DNA of 64,000 bases from Locusta migratoria (GCA_026315105.1 JAOYRU010002393.1:18501-82500); one strand, 5' to 3'. Positions 33,247 to 48,137 are shown, numbered from the stretch's first letter. Translations and numbers: made by a program. Notes: generated from the letters alone by a model not told the origin.

Positions 33247-34598
33247 GAGCAAATTGTGCAACATGAAACGACAAGTCTGCGTCGGACCATGTCTCTTAAT
33301 TTCCACACTGAGTGTTTATTTACCTGGCAGTAAACCCACGAGGCTGGCATAAAACGGCCGATCCAGATTTCGTGAAATGAAATAACATTTCTTTATGGAA
33401 TGCATTTAGAAAATTAAAACTTTCGTACCTATTCTCCCTACTAGGGACGAAAAAATAGAAACACTTTCTGTTATTATGTTACAGTTGCGACTTGACAAAT
33501 TCGTTAGATAGTCCAAATTCGTAGCAAAACAATGTCGTTAAATTACACCTGACAAAGACAATAAAACTCGCCTTCAATTAATTCGCTTTTGAATCATTTA
33601 CATTACAAAACGTTCCACTTCCATTTTTTATGTACTTATTTTAGCGTTCATTATGTCTGATTTAACTTATCCCCTCCCCCCACCGACCGACCACCACAAC
33701 TTCGCCTAAATAAATAAGAGTGTAGGTGATACGAATTACTCCCTGCCCCATAACGCTTATGCCTAATGCAAAGGGTAAAACGTTTAATTTTTTTTCCTTA
33801 GACTTTGCCATGTAAGGGGAAAATGACGGCATATACTGGATTCAAATAGCAAAGAACCCAACTAAGCTTTCACAATCCTACTGACAAACAAGAAAAATAT
33901 TTCTTACCTTGTAGTTTCTATTTGTTCATAGGTGTTCAGTCAGTAACGTAACCAACAATGTATGCTCATTCTTGGTTTCTCTTGAATTCTACCAATGTGG
34001 GGTATGTTCAATGTGCACACTGTAAGGAATGCTGTCCAACATTCTTGGTCGTGTTTGACTGTCTGAGCTGTGGCGCTTCCGTTGCTAAGCAACAGACTCC
34101 AGCGATTGACAATACTGCCTCAATTAGCAACATTAAACTCTCTCCTCGTGATAGGTAATGTAACCTATTTTTTTTTTTTTTTTTTTTTTTTTTTACAGGG
34201 CGGAAAAGTCATCCCACAAATGTCATTCGTCGTTACCATAGCAACAGGGAGAGCGTCTTTCTGATGGAAGGAGGGCCTGAGGCGGTAGACTGCACTTGTA
34301 TGCCATCTTGCGGAGGATAGAGTGAGTTAGTTACTGCAGCAACGGTCCACGCCTGGACCGCGTGGTCCTCCCTTCCCGCGCGGTCCTCCCTCCCCGCGCA
34401 AAGTGCATCGATTTACTTGGCAGTAGGCTGTAATTGCAACTACCTGACACTTAACTCGGCGGCTAAAAGCTGCATTCTAAGTAGAAACTGCAAGCATAGC
34501 GACCATGCTCTTTAACAAGAGCTCTCGACGTCTTTCGTAATCGTCAAACATCTGTAGCGCGCGACGTTATAAATATTCGGCAGTGGGTGCGTGAAGGC

Positions 34599-34761
34599 AT
34601 ACTTACCTGGCGTAGGAGACACCGTGATCATAAAGGCGGTTCTCCCAGGGCGAGACCTTTCCATTGCACTTCGGTTAGGTTGACCCCTGCGATTACCTCT
34701 AATGTAGGTAACTCGGGCGCATAATTTTTGGTAGTCGGGACTGCGTTCGCGCTGTCCCGTT
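34599..34761 (+). ncRNA. U1: U1 snRNA, unit 14
   Basis: Majority-type copy, no change seen. Confidence 0.96.
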
Positions 34762-35272
34762 CTCAAATTGTTTCAAAACTCAGCACGCAATAACAGAAGC
34801 TTGCCAGTATACAGCAAGCTGCAACTAGATAGGCACAAAACGGTTAGCTGCACGTCAAGGGACCTGGCGTCGAACCCAGAGCCACCCAGCGCGCGGCCCA
34901 CTCCGCAACGACCTCGGACGTGCGCCCTTAGTAGCAGAAGCCACGACGACGCAACCCCCGCACAGCGTCCGAAAATAGCAGTCGGACAGCCATTTCGGCC
35001 CTTCTCTATCCATCGATGATTGCGCACCGACGGTAAATCGGCGGTGCATCGACCCCTGCACGGCCGGCTAGTGTGATGGGGCGGTTGGGCCCACAGCAGC
35101 CGATGAGCGGCCGTAGGCGGTGCAGCGTGTATCGAGGTATAAGACGGGCCGAAATCAAGCGTCTAGCGTAGCGTCTTACGACTTGCAGACTTGCGGCACT
35201 TGGGGTGCTGGGGTCGTAGTCGGGTCGTGAACTGGAGACAACAAGAGCGAGAAAAATGAAAATGAAATTGCG

Positions 35273-35390
35273 GCCAACAGCACCCTGTTTTCCCAGGTGG
35301 TCACCCATCCAAGTACTGACAAGGCCCGACGTTGCTTAACTTCGGTGATCGGACGAGAACCGGTGTTTTCAACGTGGTATGGCCGTTGGC
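35273..35390 (-). rRNA. 5S rRNA: 5S rRNA, unit 14
   Basis: Intact, identical by eye to unit 1. Confidence 0.97.
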
Positions 35391-36742
35391 GAGCAAATTG
35401 TGCAACATGAAACGACAAGTCTGCGTCGGACCATGTCTCTTAATTTCCACACTGAGTGTTTATTTACCTGGCAGTAAACCCACGAGGCTGGCATAAAACG
35501 GCCGATCCAGATTTCGTGAAATGAAATAACATTTCTTTATGGAATGCATTTAGAAAATTAAAACTTTCGTACCTATTCTCCCTACTAGGGACGAAAAAAT
35601 AGAAACACTTTCTGTTATTATGTTACAGTTGCGACTTGACAAATTCGTTAGATAGTCCAAATTCGTAGCAAAACAATGTCGTTAAATTACACCTGACAAA
35701 GACAATAAAACTCGCCTTCAATTAATTCGCTTTTGAATCATTTACATTACAAAACGTTCCACTTCCATTTTTTATGTACTTATTTTAGCGTTCATTATGT
35801 CTGATTTAACTTATCCCCTCCCCCCACCGACCGACCACCACAACTTCGCCTAAATAAATAAGAGTGTAGGTGATACGAATTACTCCCTGCCCCATAACGC
35901 TTATGCCTAATGCAAAGGGTAAAACGTTTAATTTTTTTTCCTTAGACTTTGCCATGTAAGGGGAAAATGACGGCATATACTGGATTCAAATAGCAAAGAA
36001 CCCAACTAAGCTTTCACAATCCTACTGACAAACAAGAAAAATATTTCTTACCTTGTAGTTTCTATTTGTTCATAGGTGTTCAGTCAGTAACGTAACCAAC
36101 AATGTATGCTCATTCTTGGTTTCTCTTGAATTCTACCAATGTGGGGTATGTTCAATGTGCACACTGTAAGGAATGCTGTCCAACATTCTTGGTCGTGTTT
36201 GACTGTCTGAGCTGTGGCGCTTCCGTTGCTAAGCAACAGACTCCAGCGATTGACAATACTGCCTCAATTAGCAACATTAAACTCTCTCCTCGTGATAGGT
36301 AATGTAACCTATTTTTTTTTTTTTTTTTTTTTTTTTTTACAGGGCGGAAAAGTCATCCCACAAATGTCATTCGTCGTTACCATAGCAACAGGGAGAGCGT
36401 CTTTCTGATGGAAGGAGGGCCTGAGGCGGTAGACTGCACTTGTATGCCATCTTGCGGAGGATAGAGTGAGTTAGTTACTGCAGCAACGGTCCACGCCTGG
36501 ACCGCGTGGTCCTCCCTTCCCGCGCGGTCCTCCCTCCCCGCGCAAAGTGCATCGATTTACTTGGCAGTAGGCTGTAATTGCAACTACCTGACACTTAACT
36601 CGGCGGCTAAAAGCTGCATTCTAAGTAGAAACTGCAAGCATAGCGACCATGCTCTTTAACAAGAGCTCTCGACGTCTTTCGTAATCGTCAAACATCTGTA
36701 GCGCGCGACGTTATAAATATTCGGCAGTGGGTGCGTGAAGGC

Positions 36743-36905
36743 ATACTTACCTGGCGTAGGAGACACCGTGATCATAAAGGCGGTTCTCCCAGGGCGAGAC
36801 CTTTCCATTGCACTTCGGTTAGGTTGACCCCTGCGATTACCTCTAATGTAGGTAACTCGGGCGCATAATTTTTGGTAGTCGGGACTGCGTTCGCGCTGTC
36901 CCGTT
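36743..36905 (+). ncRNA. U1: U1 snRNA, unit 15
   Basis: Majority-type copy, no change seen. Confidence 0.96.
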
Positions 36906-37416
36906 CTCAAATTGTTTCAAAACTCAGCACGCAATAACAGAAGCTTGCCAGTATACAGCAAGCTGCAACTAGATAGGCACAAAACGGTTAGCTGCACGTC
37001 AAGGGACCTGGCGTCGAACCCAGAGCCACCCAGCGCGCGGCCCACTCCGCAACGACCTCGGACGTGCGCCCTTAGTAGCAGAAGCCACGACGACGCAACC
37101 CCCGCACAGCGTCCGAAAATAGCAGTCGGACAGCCATTTCGGCCCTTCTCTATCCATCGATGATTGCGCACCGACGGTAAATCGGCGGTGCATCGACCCC
37201 TGCACGGCCGGCTAGTGTGATGGGGCGGTTGGGCCCACAGCAGCCGATGAGCGGCCGTAGGCGGTGCAGCGTGTATCGAGGTATAAGACGGGCCGAAATC
37301 AAGCGTCTAGCGTAGCGTCTTACGACTTGCAGACTTGCGGCACTTGGGGTGCTGGGGTCGTAGTCGGGTCGTGAACTGGAGACAACAAGAGCGAGAAAAA
37401 TGAAAATGAAATTGCG

Positions 37417-37534
37417 GCCAACAGCACCCTGTTTTCCCAGGTGGTCACCCATCCAAGTACTGACAAGGCCCGACGTTGCTTAACTTCGGTGATCGGACGA
37501 GAACCGGTGTTTTCAACGTGGTATGGCCGTTGGC
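37417..37534 (-). rRNA. 5S rRNA: 5S rRNA, unit 15
   Basis: Intact, identical by eye to unit 1. Confidence 0.97.
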
Positions 37535-38453
37535 GAGCAAATTGTGCAACATGAAACGACAAGTCTGCGTCGGACCATGTCTCTTAATTTCCACACTGAG
37601 TGTTTATTTACCTGGCAGTAAACCCACGAGGCTGGCATAAAACGGCCGATCCAGATTTCGTGAAATGAAATAACATTTCTTTATGGAATGCATTTAGAAA
37701 ATTAAAACTTTCGTACCTATTCTCCCTACTAGGGACGAAAAAATAGAAACACTTTCTGTTATTATGTTACAGTTGCGACTTGACAAATTCGTTAGATAGT
37801 CCAAATTCGTAGCAAAACAATGTCGTTAAATTACACCTGACAAAGACAATAAAACTCGCCTTCAATTAATTCGCTTTTGAATCATTTACATTACAAAACG
37901 TTCCACTTCCATTTTTTATGTACTTATTTTAGCGTTCATTATGTCTGATTTAACTTATCCCCTCCCCCCACCGACCGACCACCACAACTTCGCCTAAATA
38001 AATAAGAGTGTAGGTGATACGAATTACTCCCTGCCCCATAACGCTTATGCCTAATGCAAAGGGTAAAACGTTTAATTTTTTTTCCTTAGACTTTGCCATG
38101 TAAGGGGAAAATGACGGCATATACTGGATTCAAATAGCAAAGAACCCAACTAAGCTTTCACAATCCTACTGACAAACAAGAAAAATATTTCTTACCTTGT
38201 AGTTTCTATTTGTTCATAGGTGTTCAGTCAGTAACGTAACCAACAATGTATGCTCATTCTTGGTTTCTCTTGAATTCTACCAATGTGGGGTATGTTCAAT
38301 GTGCACACTGTAAGGAATGCTGTCCAACATTCTTGGTCGTGTTTGACTGTCTGAGCTGTGGCGCTTCCGTTGCTAAGCAACAGACTCCAGCGATTGACAA
38401 TACTGCCTCAATTAGCAACATTAAACTCTCTCCTCGTGATAGGTAATGTAACC

Positions 38454-38487
<34 letters not shown>

Positions 38488-38888
38488 GGGCGGAAAAGTC
38501 ATCCCACAAATGTCATTCGTCGTTACCATAGCAACAGGGAGAGCGTCTTTCTGATGGAAGGAGGGCCTGAGGCGGTAGACTGCACTTGTATGCCATCTTG
38601 CGGAGGATAGAGTGAGTTAGTTACTGCAGCAACGGTCCACGCCTGGACCGCGTGGTCCTCCCTTCCCGCGCGGTCCTCCCTCCCCGCGCAAAGTGCATCG
38701 ATTTACTTGGCAGTAGGCTGTAATTGCAACTACCTGACACTTAACTCGGCGGCTAAAAGCTGCATTCTAAGTAGAAACTGCAAGCATAGCGACCATGCTC
38801 TTTAACAAGAGCTCTCGACGTCTTTCGTAATCGTCAAACATCTGTAGCGCGCGACGTTATAAATATTCGGCAGTGGGTGCGTGAAGGC

Positions 38889-39051
38889 ATACTTACCTGG
38901 CGTAGGAGACACCGTGATCATAAAGGCGGTTCTCCCAGGGCGAGACCTTTCCATTGCACTTCGGTTAGGTTGACCCCTGCGATTACCTCTAATGTAGGTA
39001 ACTCGGGCGCATAATTTTTGGTAGTCGGGACTGCGTTCGCGCTGTCCCGTT
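38889..39051 (+). ncRNA. U1: U1 snRNA, unit 16
   Basis: Majority-type copy. The unit has a private A-to-C spacer change at 39298. Confidence 0.96.
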
Positions 39052-39562
39052 CTCAAATTGTTTCAAAACTCAGCACGCAATAACAGAAGCTTGCCAGTAT
39101 ACAGCAAGCTGCAACTAGATAGGCACAAAACGGTTAGCTGCACGTCAAGGGACCTGGCGTCGAACCCAGAGCCACCCAGCGCGCGGCCCACTCCGCAACG
39201 ACCTCGGACGTGCGCCCTTAGTAGCAGAAGCCACGACGACGCAACCCCCGCACAGCGTCCGAAAATAGCAGTCGGACAGCCATTTCGGCCCTTCTCTCTC
39301 CATCGATGATTGCGCACCGACGGTAAATCGGCGGTGCATCGACCCCTGCACGGCCGGCTAGTGTGATGGGGCGGTTGGGCCCACAGCAGCCGATGAGCGG
39401 CCGTAGGCGGTGCAGCGTGTATCGAGGTATAAGACGGGCCGAAATCAAGCGTCTAGCGTAGCGTCTTACGACTTGCAGACTTGCGGCACTTGGGGTGCTG
39501 GGGTCGTAGTCGGGTCGTGAACTGGAGACAACAAGAGCGAGAAAAATGAAAATGAAATTGCG

Positions 39563-39680
39563 GCCAACAGCACCCTGTTTTCCCAGGTGGTCACCCATCC
39601 AAGTACTGACAAGGCCCGACGTTGCTTAACTTCGGTGATCGGACGAGAACCGGTGTTTTCAACGTGGTATGGCCGTTGGC
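39563..39680 (-). rRNA. 5S rRNA: 5S rRNA, unit 16
   Basis: Intact, identical by eye to unit 1. Confidence 0.97.
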
Positions 39681-41032
39681 GAGCAAATTGTGCAACATGA
39701 AACGACAAGTCTGCGTCGGACCATGTCTCTTAATTTCCACACTGAGTGTTTATTTACCTGGCAGTAAACCCACGAGGCTGGCATAAAACGGCCGATCCAG
39801 ATTTCGTGAAATGAAATAACATTTCTTTATGGAATGCATTTAGAAAATTAAAACTTTCGTACCTATTCTCCCTACTAGGGACGAAAAAATAGAAACACTT
39901 TCTGTTATTATGTTACAGTTGCGACTTGACAAATTCGTTAGATAGTCCAAATTCGTAGCAAAACAATGTCGTTAAATTACACCTGACAAAGACAATAAAA
40001 CTCGCCTTCAATTAATTCGCTTTTGAATCATTTACATTACAAAACGTTCCACTTCCATTTTTTATGTACTTATTTTAGCGTTCATTATGTCTGATTTAAC
40101 TTATCCCCTCCCCCCACCGACCGACCACCACAACTTCGCCTAAATAAATAAGAGTGTAGGTGATACGAATTACTCCCTGCCCCATAACGCTTATGCCTAA
40201 TGCAAAGGGTAAAACGTTTAATTTTTTTTCCTTAGACTTTGCCATGTAAGGGGAAAATGACGGCATATACTGGATTCAAATAGCAAAGAACCCAACTAAG
40301 CTTTCACAATCCTACTGACAAACAAGAAAAATATTTCTTACCTTGTAGTTTCTATTTGTTCATAGGTGTTCAGTCAGTAACGTAACCAACAATGTATGCT
40401 CATTCTTGGTTTCTCTTGAATTCTACCAATGTGGGGTATGTTCAATGTGCACACTGTAAGGAATGCTGTCCAACATTCTTGGTCGTGTTTGACTGTCTGA
40501 GCTGTGGCGCTTCCGTTGCTAAGCAACAGACTCCAGCGATTGACAATACTGCCTCAATTAGCAACATTAAACTCTCTCCTCGTGATAGGTAATGTAACCT
40601 ATTTTTTTTTTTTTTTTTTTTTTTTTTTACAGGGCGGAAAAGTCATCCCACAAATGTCATTCGTCGTTACCATAGCAACAGGGAGAGCGTCTTTCTGATG
40701 GAAGGAGGGCCTGAGGCGGTAGACTGCACTTGTATGCCATCTTGCGGAGGATAGAGTGAGTTAGTTACTGCAGCAACGGTCCACGCCTGGACCGCGTGGT
40801 CCTCCCTTCCCGCGCGGTCCTCCCTCCCCGCGCAAAGTGCATCGATTTACTTGGCAGTAGGCTGTAATTGCAACTACCTGACACTTAACTCGGCGGCTAA
40901 AAGCTGCATTCTAAGTAGAAACTGCAAGCATAGCGACCATGCTCTTTAACAAGAGCTCTCGACGTCTTTCGTAATCGTCAAACATCTGTAGCGCGCGACG
41001 TTATAAATATTCGGCAGTGGGTGCGTGAAGGC

Positions 41033-41195
41033 ATACTTACCTGGCGTAGGAGACACCGTGATCATAAAGGCGGTTCTCCCAGGGCGAGACCTTTCCATTG
41101 CACTTCGGTTAGGTTGACCCCTGCGATTACCTCTAATGTAGGTAACTCGGGCGCATAATTTTTGGTAGTCGGGACTGCGTTCGCGCTGTCCCGTT
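41033..41195 (+). ncRNA. U1: U1 snRNA, unit 17
   Basis: Majority-type copy, no change seen. Confidence 0.96.
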
Positions 41196-41706
41196 CTCAA
41201 ATTGTTTCAAAACTCAGCACGCAATAACAGAAGCTTGCCAGTATACAGCAAGCTGCAACTAGATAGGCACAAAACGGTTAGCTGCACGTCAAGGGACCTG
41301 GCGTCGAACCCAGAGCCACCCAGCGCGCGGCCCACTCCGCAACGACCTCGGACGTGCGCCCTTAGTAGCAGAAGCCACGACGACGCAACCCCCGCACAGC
41401 GTCCGAAAATAGCAGTCGGACAGCCATTTCGGCCCTTCTCTATCCATCGATGATTGCGCACCGACGGTAAATCGGCGGTGCATCGACCCCTGCACGGCCG
41501 GCTAGTGTGATGGGGCGGTTGGGCCCACAGCAGCCGATGAGCGGCCGTAGGCGGTGCAGCGTGTATCGAGGTATAAGACGGGCCGAAATCAAGCGTCTAG
41601 CGTAGCGTCTTACGACTTGCAGACTTGCGGCACTTGGGGTGCTGGGGTCGTAGTCGGGTCGTGAACTGGAGACAACAAGAGCGAGAAAAATGAAAATGAA
41701 ATTGCG

Positions 41707-41824
41707 GCCAACAGCACCCTGTTTTCCCAGGTGGTCACCCATCCAAGTACTGACAAGGCCCGACGTTGCTTAACTTCGGTGATCGGACGAGAACCGGTGT
41801 TTTCAACGTGGTATGGCCGTTGGC
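41707..41824 (-). rRNA. 5S rRNA: 5S rRNA, unit 17
   Basis: Intact, identical by eye to unit 1. Confidence 0.97.
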
Positions 41825-43174
41825 GAGCAAATTGTGCAACATGAAACGACAAGTCTGCGTCGGACCATGTCTCTTAATTTCCACACTGAGTGTTTATTTA
41901 CCTGGCAGTAAACCCACGAGGCTGGCATAAAACGGCCGATCCAGATTTCGTGAAATGAAATAACATTTCTTTATGGAATGCATTTAGAAAATTAAAACTT
42001 TCGTACCTATTCTCCCTACTAGGGACGAAAAAATAGAAACACTTTCTGTTATTATGTTACAGTTGCGACTTGACAAATTCGTTAGATAGTCCAAATTCGT
42101 AGCAAAACAATGTCGTTAAATTACACCTGACAAAGACAATAAAACTCGCCTTCAATTAATTCGCTTTTGAATCATTTACATTACAAAACGTTCCACTTCC
42201 ATTTTTTATGTACTTATTTTAGCGTTCATTATGTCTGATTTAACTTATCCCCTCCCCCCACCGACCGACCACCACAACTTCGCCTAAATAAATAAGAGTG
42301 TAGGTGATACGAATTACTCCCTGCCCCATAACGCTTATGCCTAATGCAAAGGGTAAAACGTTTAATTTTTTTTCCTTAGACTTTGCCATGTAAGGGGAAA
42401 ATGACGGCATATACTGGATTCAAATAGCAAAGAACCCAACTAAGCTTTCACAATCCTACTGACAAACAAGAAAAATATTTCTTACCTTGTAGTTTCTATT
42501 TGTTCATAGGTGTTCAGTCAGTAACGTAACCAACAATGTATGCTCATTCTTGGTTTCTCTTGAATTCTACCAATGTGGGGTATGTTCAATGTGCACACTG
42601 TAAGGACTGCTGTCCAACATTCTTGGTCGTGTTTGACTGTCTGAGCTGTGGCGCTTCCGTTGCTAAGCAACAGACTCCAGCGATTGACAATACTGCCTCA
42701 ATTAGCAACATTAAACTCTCTCCTCGTGATAGGTAATGTAACCTATTTTTTTTTTTTTTTTTTTTTTTTTACAGGGCGGAAAAGTCATCCCACAAATGTC
42801 ATTCGTCGTTACCATAGCAACAGGGAGAGCGTCTTTCTGATGGAAGGAGGGCCTGAGGCGGTAGACTGCACTTGTATGCCATCTTGCGGAGGATAGAGTG
42901 AGTTAGTTACTGCAGCAACGGTCCACGCCTGGACCGCGTGGTCCTCCCTTCCCGCGCGGTCCTCCCTCCCCGCGCAAAGTGCATCGATTTACTTGGCAGT
43001 AGGCTGTAATTGCAACTACCTGACACTTAACTCGGCGGCTAAAAGCTGCATTCTAAGTAGAAACTGCAAGCATAGCGACCATGCTCTTTAACAAGAGCTC
43101 TCGACGTCTTTCGTAATCGTCAAACATCTGTAGCGCGCGACGTTATAAATATTCGGCAGTGGGTGCGTGAAGGC

Positions 43175-43337
43175 ATACTTACCTGGCGTAGGAGACACCG
43201 TGATCATAAAGGCGGTTCTCCCAGGGCGAGACCTTTCCATTGCACTTCGGTTAGGTTGACCCCTGCGATTACCTCTAATGTAGGTAACTCGGGCGCATAA
43301 TTTTTGGTAGTCGGGACTGCGTTCGCGCTGTCCCGTT
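43175..43337 (+). ncRNA. U1: U1 snRNA, unit 18
   Basis: Majority-type copy. The left spacer has an A-to-C change (42607) shared with units 20 and 21 but not 19. Confidence 0.96.
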
Positions 43338-43848
43338 CTCAAATTGTTTCAAAACTCAGCACGCAATAACAGAAGCTTGCCAGTATACAGCAAGCTGCAA
43401 CTAGATAGGCACAAAACGGTTAGCTGCACGTCAAGGGACCTGGCGTCGAACCCAGAGCCACCCAGCGCGCGGCCCACTCCGCAACGACCTCGGACGTGCG
43501 CCCTTAGTAGCAGAAGCCACGACGACGCAACCCCCGCACAGCGTCCGAAAATAGCAGTCGGACAGCCATTTCGGCCCTTCTCTATCCATCGATGATTGCG
43601 CACCGACGGTAAATCGGCGGTGCATCGACCCCTGCACGGCCGGCTAGTGTGATGGGGCGGTTGGGCCCACAGCAGCCGATGAGCGGCCGTAGGCGGTGCA
43701 GCGTGTATCGAGGTATAAGACGGGCCGAAATCAAGCGTCTAGCGTAGCGTCTTACGACTTGCAGACTTGCGGCACTTGGGGTGCTGGGGTCGTAGTCGGG
43801 TCGTGAACTGGAGACAACAAGAGCGAGAAAAATGAAAATGAAATTGCG

Positions 43849-43966
43849 GCCAACAGCACCCTGTTTTCCCAGGTGGTCACCCATCCAAGTACTGACAAGG
43901 CCCGACGTTGCTTAACTTCGGTGATCGGACGAGAACCGGTGTTTTCAACGTGGTATGGCCGTTGGC
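43849..43966 (-). rRNA. 5S rRNA: 5S rRNA, unit 18
   Basis: Intact, identical by eye to unit 1. Confidence 0.97.
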
Positions 43967-44885
43967 GAGCAAATTGTGCAACATGAAACGACAAGTCTGC
44001 GTCGGACCATGTCTCTTAATTTCCACACTGAGTGTTTATTTACCTGGCAGTAAACCCACGAGGCTGGCATAAAACGGCCGATCCAGATTTCGTGAAATGA
44101 AATAACATTTCTTTATGGAATGCATTTAGAAAATTAAAACTTTCGTACCTATTCTCCCTACTAGGGACGAAAAAATAGAAACACTTTCTGTTATTATGTT
44201 ACAGTTGCGACTTGACAAATTCGTTAGATAGTCCAAATTCGTAGCAAAACAATGTCGTTAAATTACACCTGACAAAGACAATAAAACTCGCCTTCAATTA
44301 ATTCGCTTTTGAATCATTTACATTACAAAACGTTCCACTTCCATTTTTTATGTACTTATTTTAGCGTTCATTATGTCTGATTTAACTTATCCCCTCCCCC
44401 CACCGACCGACCACCACAACTTCGCCTAAATAAATAAGAGTGTAGGTGATACGAATTACTCCCTGCCCCATAACGCTTATGCCTAATGCAAAGGGTAAAA
44501 CGTTTAATTTTTTTTCCTTAGACTTTGCCATGTAAGGGGAAAATGACGGCATATACTGGATTCAAATAGCAAAGAACCCAACTAAGCTTTCACAATCCTA
44601 CTGACAAACAAGAAAAATATTTCTTACCTTGTAGTTTCTATTTGTTCATAGGTGTTCAGTCAGTAACGTAACCAACAATGTATGCTCATTCTTGGTTTCT
44701 CTTGAATTCTACCAATGTGGGGTATGTTCAATGTGCACACTGTAAGGAATGCTGTCCAACATTCTTGGTCGTGTTTGACTGTCTGAGCTGTGGCGCTTCC
44801 GTTGCTAAGCAACAGACTCCAGCGATTGACAATACTGCCTCAATTAGCAACATTAAACTCTCTCCTCGTGATAGGTAATGTAACC

Positions 44886-44920
<35 letters not shown>

Positions 44921-45321
44921 GGGCGGAAAAGTCATCCCACAAATGTCATTCGTCGTTACCATAGCAACAGGGAGAGCGTCTTTCTGATGGAAGGAGGGCC
45001 TGAGGCGGTAGACTGCACTTGTATGCCATCTTGCGGAGGATAGAGTGAGTTAGTTACTGCAGCAACGGTCCACGCCTGGACCGCGTGGTCCTCCCTTCCC
45101 GCGCGGTCCTCCCTCCCCGCGCAAAGTGCATCGATTTACTTGGCAGTAGGCTGTAATTGCAACTACCTGACACTTAACTCGGCGGCTAAAAGCTGCATTC
45201 TAAGTAGAAACTGCAAGCATAGCGACCATGCTCTTTAACAAGAGCTCTCGACGTCTTTCGTAATCGTCAAACATCTGTAGCGCGCGACGTTATAAATATT
45301 CGGCAGTGGGTGCGTGAAGGC

Positions 45322-45484
45322 ATACTTACCTGGCGTAGGAGACACCGTGATCATAAAGGCGGTTCTCCCAGGGCGAGACCTTTCCATTGCACTTCGGTTA
45401 GGTTGACCCCTGCGATTACCTCTAATGTAGGTAACTCGGGCGCATAATTTTTGGTAGTCGGGACTGCGTTCGCGCTGTCCCGTT
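45322..45484 (+). ncRNA. U1: U1 snRNA, unit 19
   Basis: Majority-type copy, no change seen. Confidence 0.96.
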
Positions 45485-45995
45485 CTCAAATTGTTTCAAA
45501 ACTCAGCACGCAATAACAGAAGCTTGCCAGTATACAGCAAGCTGCAACTAGATAGGCACAAAACGGTTAGCTGCACGTCAAGGGACCTGGCGTCGAACCC
45601 AGAGCCACCCAGCGCGCGGCCCACTCCGCAACGACCTCGGACGTGCGCCCTTAGTAGCAGAAGCCACGACGACGCAACCCCCGCACAGCGTCCGAAAATA
45701 GCAGTCGGACAGCCATTTCGGCCCTTCTCTATCCATCGATGATTGCGCACCGACGGTAAATCGGCGGTGCATCGACCCCTGCACGGCCGGCTAGTGTGAT
45801 GGGGCGGTTGGGCCCACAGCAGCCGATGAGCGGCCGTAGGCGGTGCAGCGTGTATCGAGGTATAAGACGGGCCGAAATCAAGCGTCTAGCGTAGCGTCTT
45901 ACGACTTGCAGACTTGCGGCACTTGGGGTGCTGGGGTCGTAGTCGGGTCGTGAACTGGAGACAACAAGAGCGAGAAAAATGAAAATGAAATTGCG

Positions 45996-46113
45996 GCCAA
46001 CAGCACCCTGTTTTCCCAGGTGGTCACCCATCCAAGTACTGACAAGGCCCGACGTTGCTTAACTTCGGTGATCGGACGAGAACCGGTGTTTTCAACGTGG
46101 TATGGCCGTTGGC
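45996..46113 (-). rRNA. 5S rRNA: 5S rRNA, unit 19
   Basis: Intact, identical by eye to unit 1. Confidence 0.97.
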
Positions 46114-47463
46114 GAGCAAATTGTGCAACATGAAACGACAAGTCTGCGTCGGACCATGTCTCTTAATTTCCACACTGAGTGTTTATTTACCTGGCAGTAA
46201 ACCCACGAGGCTGGCATAAAACGGCCGATCCAGATTTCGTGAAATGAAATAACATTTCTTTATGGAATGCATTTAGAAAATTAAAACTTTCGTACCTATT
46301 CTCCCTACTAGGGACGAAAAAATAGAAACACTTTCTGTTATTATGTTACAGTTGCGACTTGACAAATTCGTTAGATAGTCCAAATTCGTAGCAAAACAAT
46401 GTCGTTAAATTACACCTGACAAAGACAATAAAACTCGCCTTCAATTAATTCGCTTTTGAATCATTTACATTACAAAACGTTCCACTTCCATTTTTTATGT
46501 ACTTATTTTAGCGTTCATTATGTCTGATTTAACTTATCCCCTCCCCCCACCGACCGACCACCACAACTTCGCCTAAATAAATAAGAGTGTAGGTGATACG
46601 AATTACTCCCTGCCCCATAACGCTTATGCCTAATGCAAAGGGTAAAACGTTTAATTTTTTTTCCTTAGACTTTGCCATGTAAGGGGAAAATGACGGCATA
46701 TACTGGATTCAAATAGCAAAGAACCCAACTAAGCTTTCACAATCCTACTGACAAACAAGAAAAATATTTCTTACCTTGTAGTTTCTATTTGTTCATAGGT
46801 GTTCAGTCAGTAACGTAACCAACAATGTATGCTCATTCTTGGTTTCTCTTGAATTCTACCAATGTGGGGTATGTTCAATGTGCACACTGTAAGGACTGCT
46901 GTCCAACATTCTTGGTCGTGTTTGACTGTCTGAGCTGTGGCGCTTCCGTTGCTAAGCAACAGACTCCAGCGATTGACAATACTGCCTCAATTAGCAACAT
47001 TAAACTCTCTCCTCGTGATAGGTAATGTAACCTATTTTTTTTTTTTTTTTTTTTTTTTTACAGGGCGGAAAAGTCATCCCACAAATGTCATTCGTCGTTA
47101 CCATAGCAACAGGGAGAGCGTCTTTCTGATGGAAGGAGGGCCTGAGGCGGTAGACTGCACTTGTATGCCATCTTGCGGAGGATAGAGTGAGTTAGTTACT
47201 GCAGCAACGGTCCACGCCTGGACCGCGTGGTCCTCCCTTCCCGCGCGGTCCTCCCTCCCCGCGCAAAGTGCATCGATTTACTTGGCAGTAGGCTGTAATT
47301 GCAACTACCTGACACTTAACTCGGCGGCTAAAAGCTGCATTCTAAGTAGAAACTGCAAGCATAGCGACCATGCTCTTTAACAAGAGCTCTCGACGTCTTT
47401 CGTAATCGTCAAACATCTGTAGCGCGCGACGTTATAAATATTCGGCAGTGGGTGCGTGAAGGC

Positions 47464-47626
47464 ATACTTACCTGGCGTAGGAGACACCGTGATCATAAAG
47501 GCGGTTCTCCCAGGGCGAGACCTTTCCATTGTACTTCGGTTAGGTTGACCCCTGCGATTACCTCTAATGTAGGTAACTCGGGCGCATAATTTTTGGTAGT
47601 CGGGACTGCGTTCGCGCTGTCCCGTT
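47464..47626 (+). ncRNA. U1: U1 snRNA, unit 20 (loop II variant)
   Basis: T replaces C at nt 69 (47532), turning the loop II motif ATTGCAC into ATTGTAC. In known U1 RNAs this loop is bound by U1A (SNF in flies) and this C is part of the recognised sequence, so the copy may bind the protein less well. All other features are normal. Confidence 0.95.
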
Positions 47627-48137
47627 CTCAAATTGTTTCAAAACTCAGCACGCAATAACAGAAGCTTGCCAGTATACAGCAAGCTGCAACTAGATAGGCA
47701 CAAAACGGTTAGCTGCACGTCAAGGGACCTGGCGTCGAACCCAGAGCCACCCAGCGCGCGGCCCACTCCGCAACGACCTCGGACGTGCGCCCTTAGTAGC
47801 AGAAGCCACGACGACGCAACCCCCGCACAGCGTCCGAAAATAGCAGTCGGACAGCCATTTCGGCCCTTCTCTATCCATCGATGATTGCGCACCGACGGTA
47901 AATCGGCGGTGCATCGACCCCTGCACGGCCGGCTAGTGTGATGGGGCGGTTGGGCCCACAGCAGCCGATGAGCGGCCGTAGGCGGTGCAGCGTGTATCGA
48001 GGTATAAGACGGGCCGAAATCAAGCGTCTAGCGTAGCGTCTTACGACTTGCAGACTTGCGGCACTTGGGGTGCTGGGGTCGTAGTCGGGTCGTGAACTGG
48101 AGACAACAAGAGCGAGAAAAATGAAAATGAAATTGCG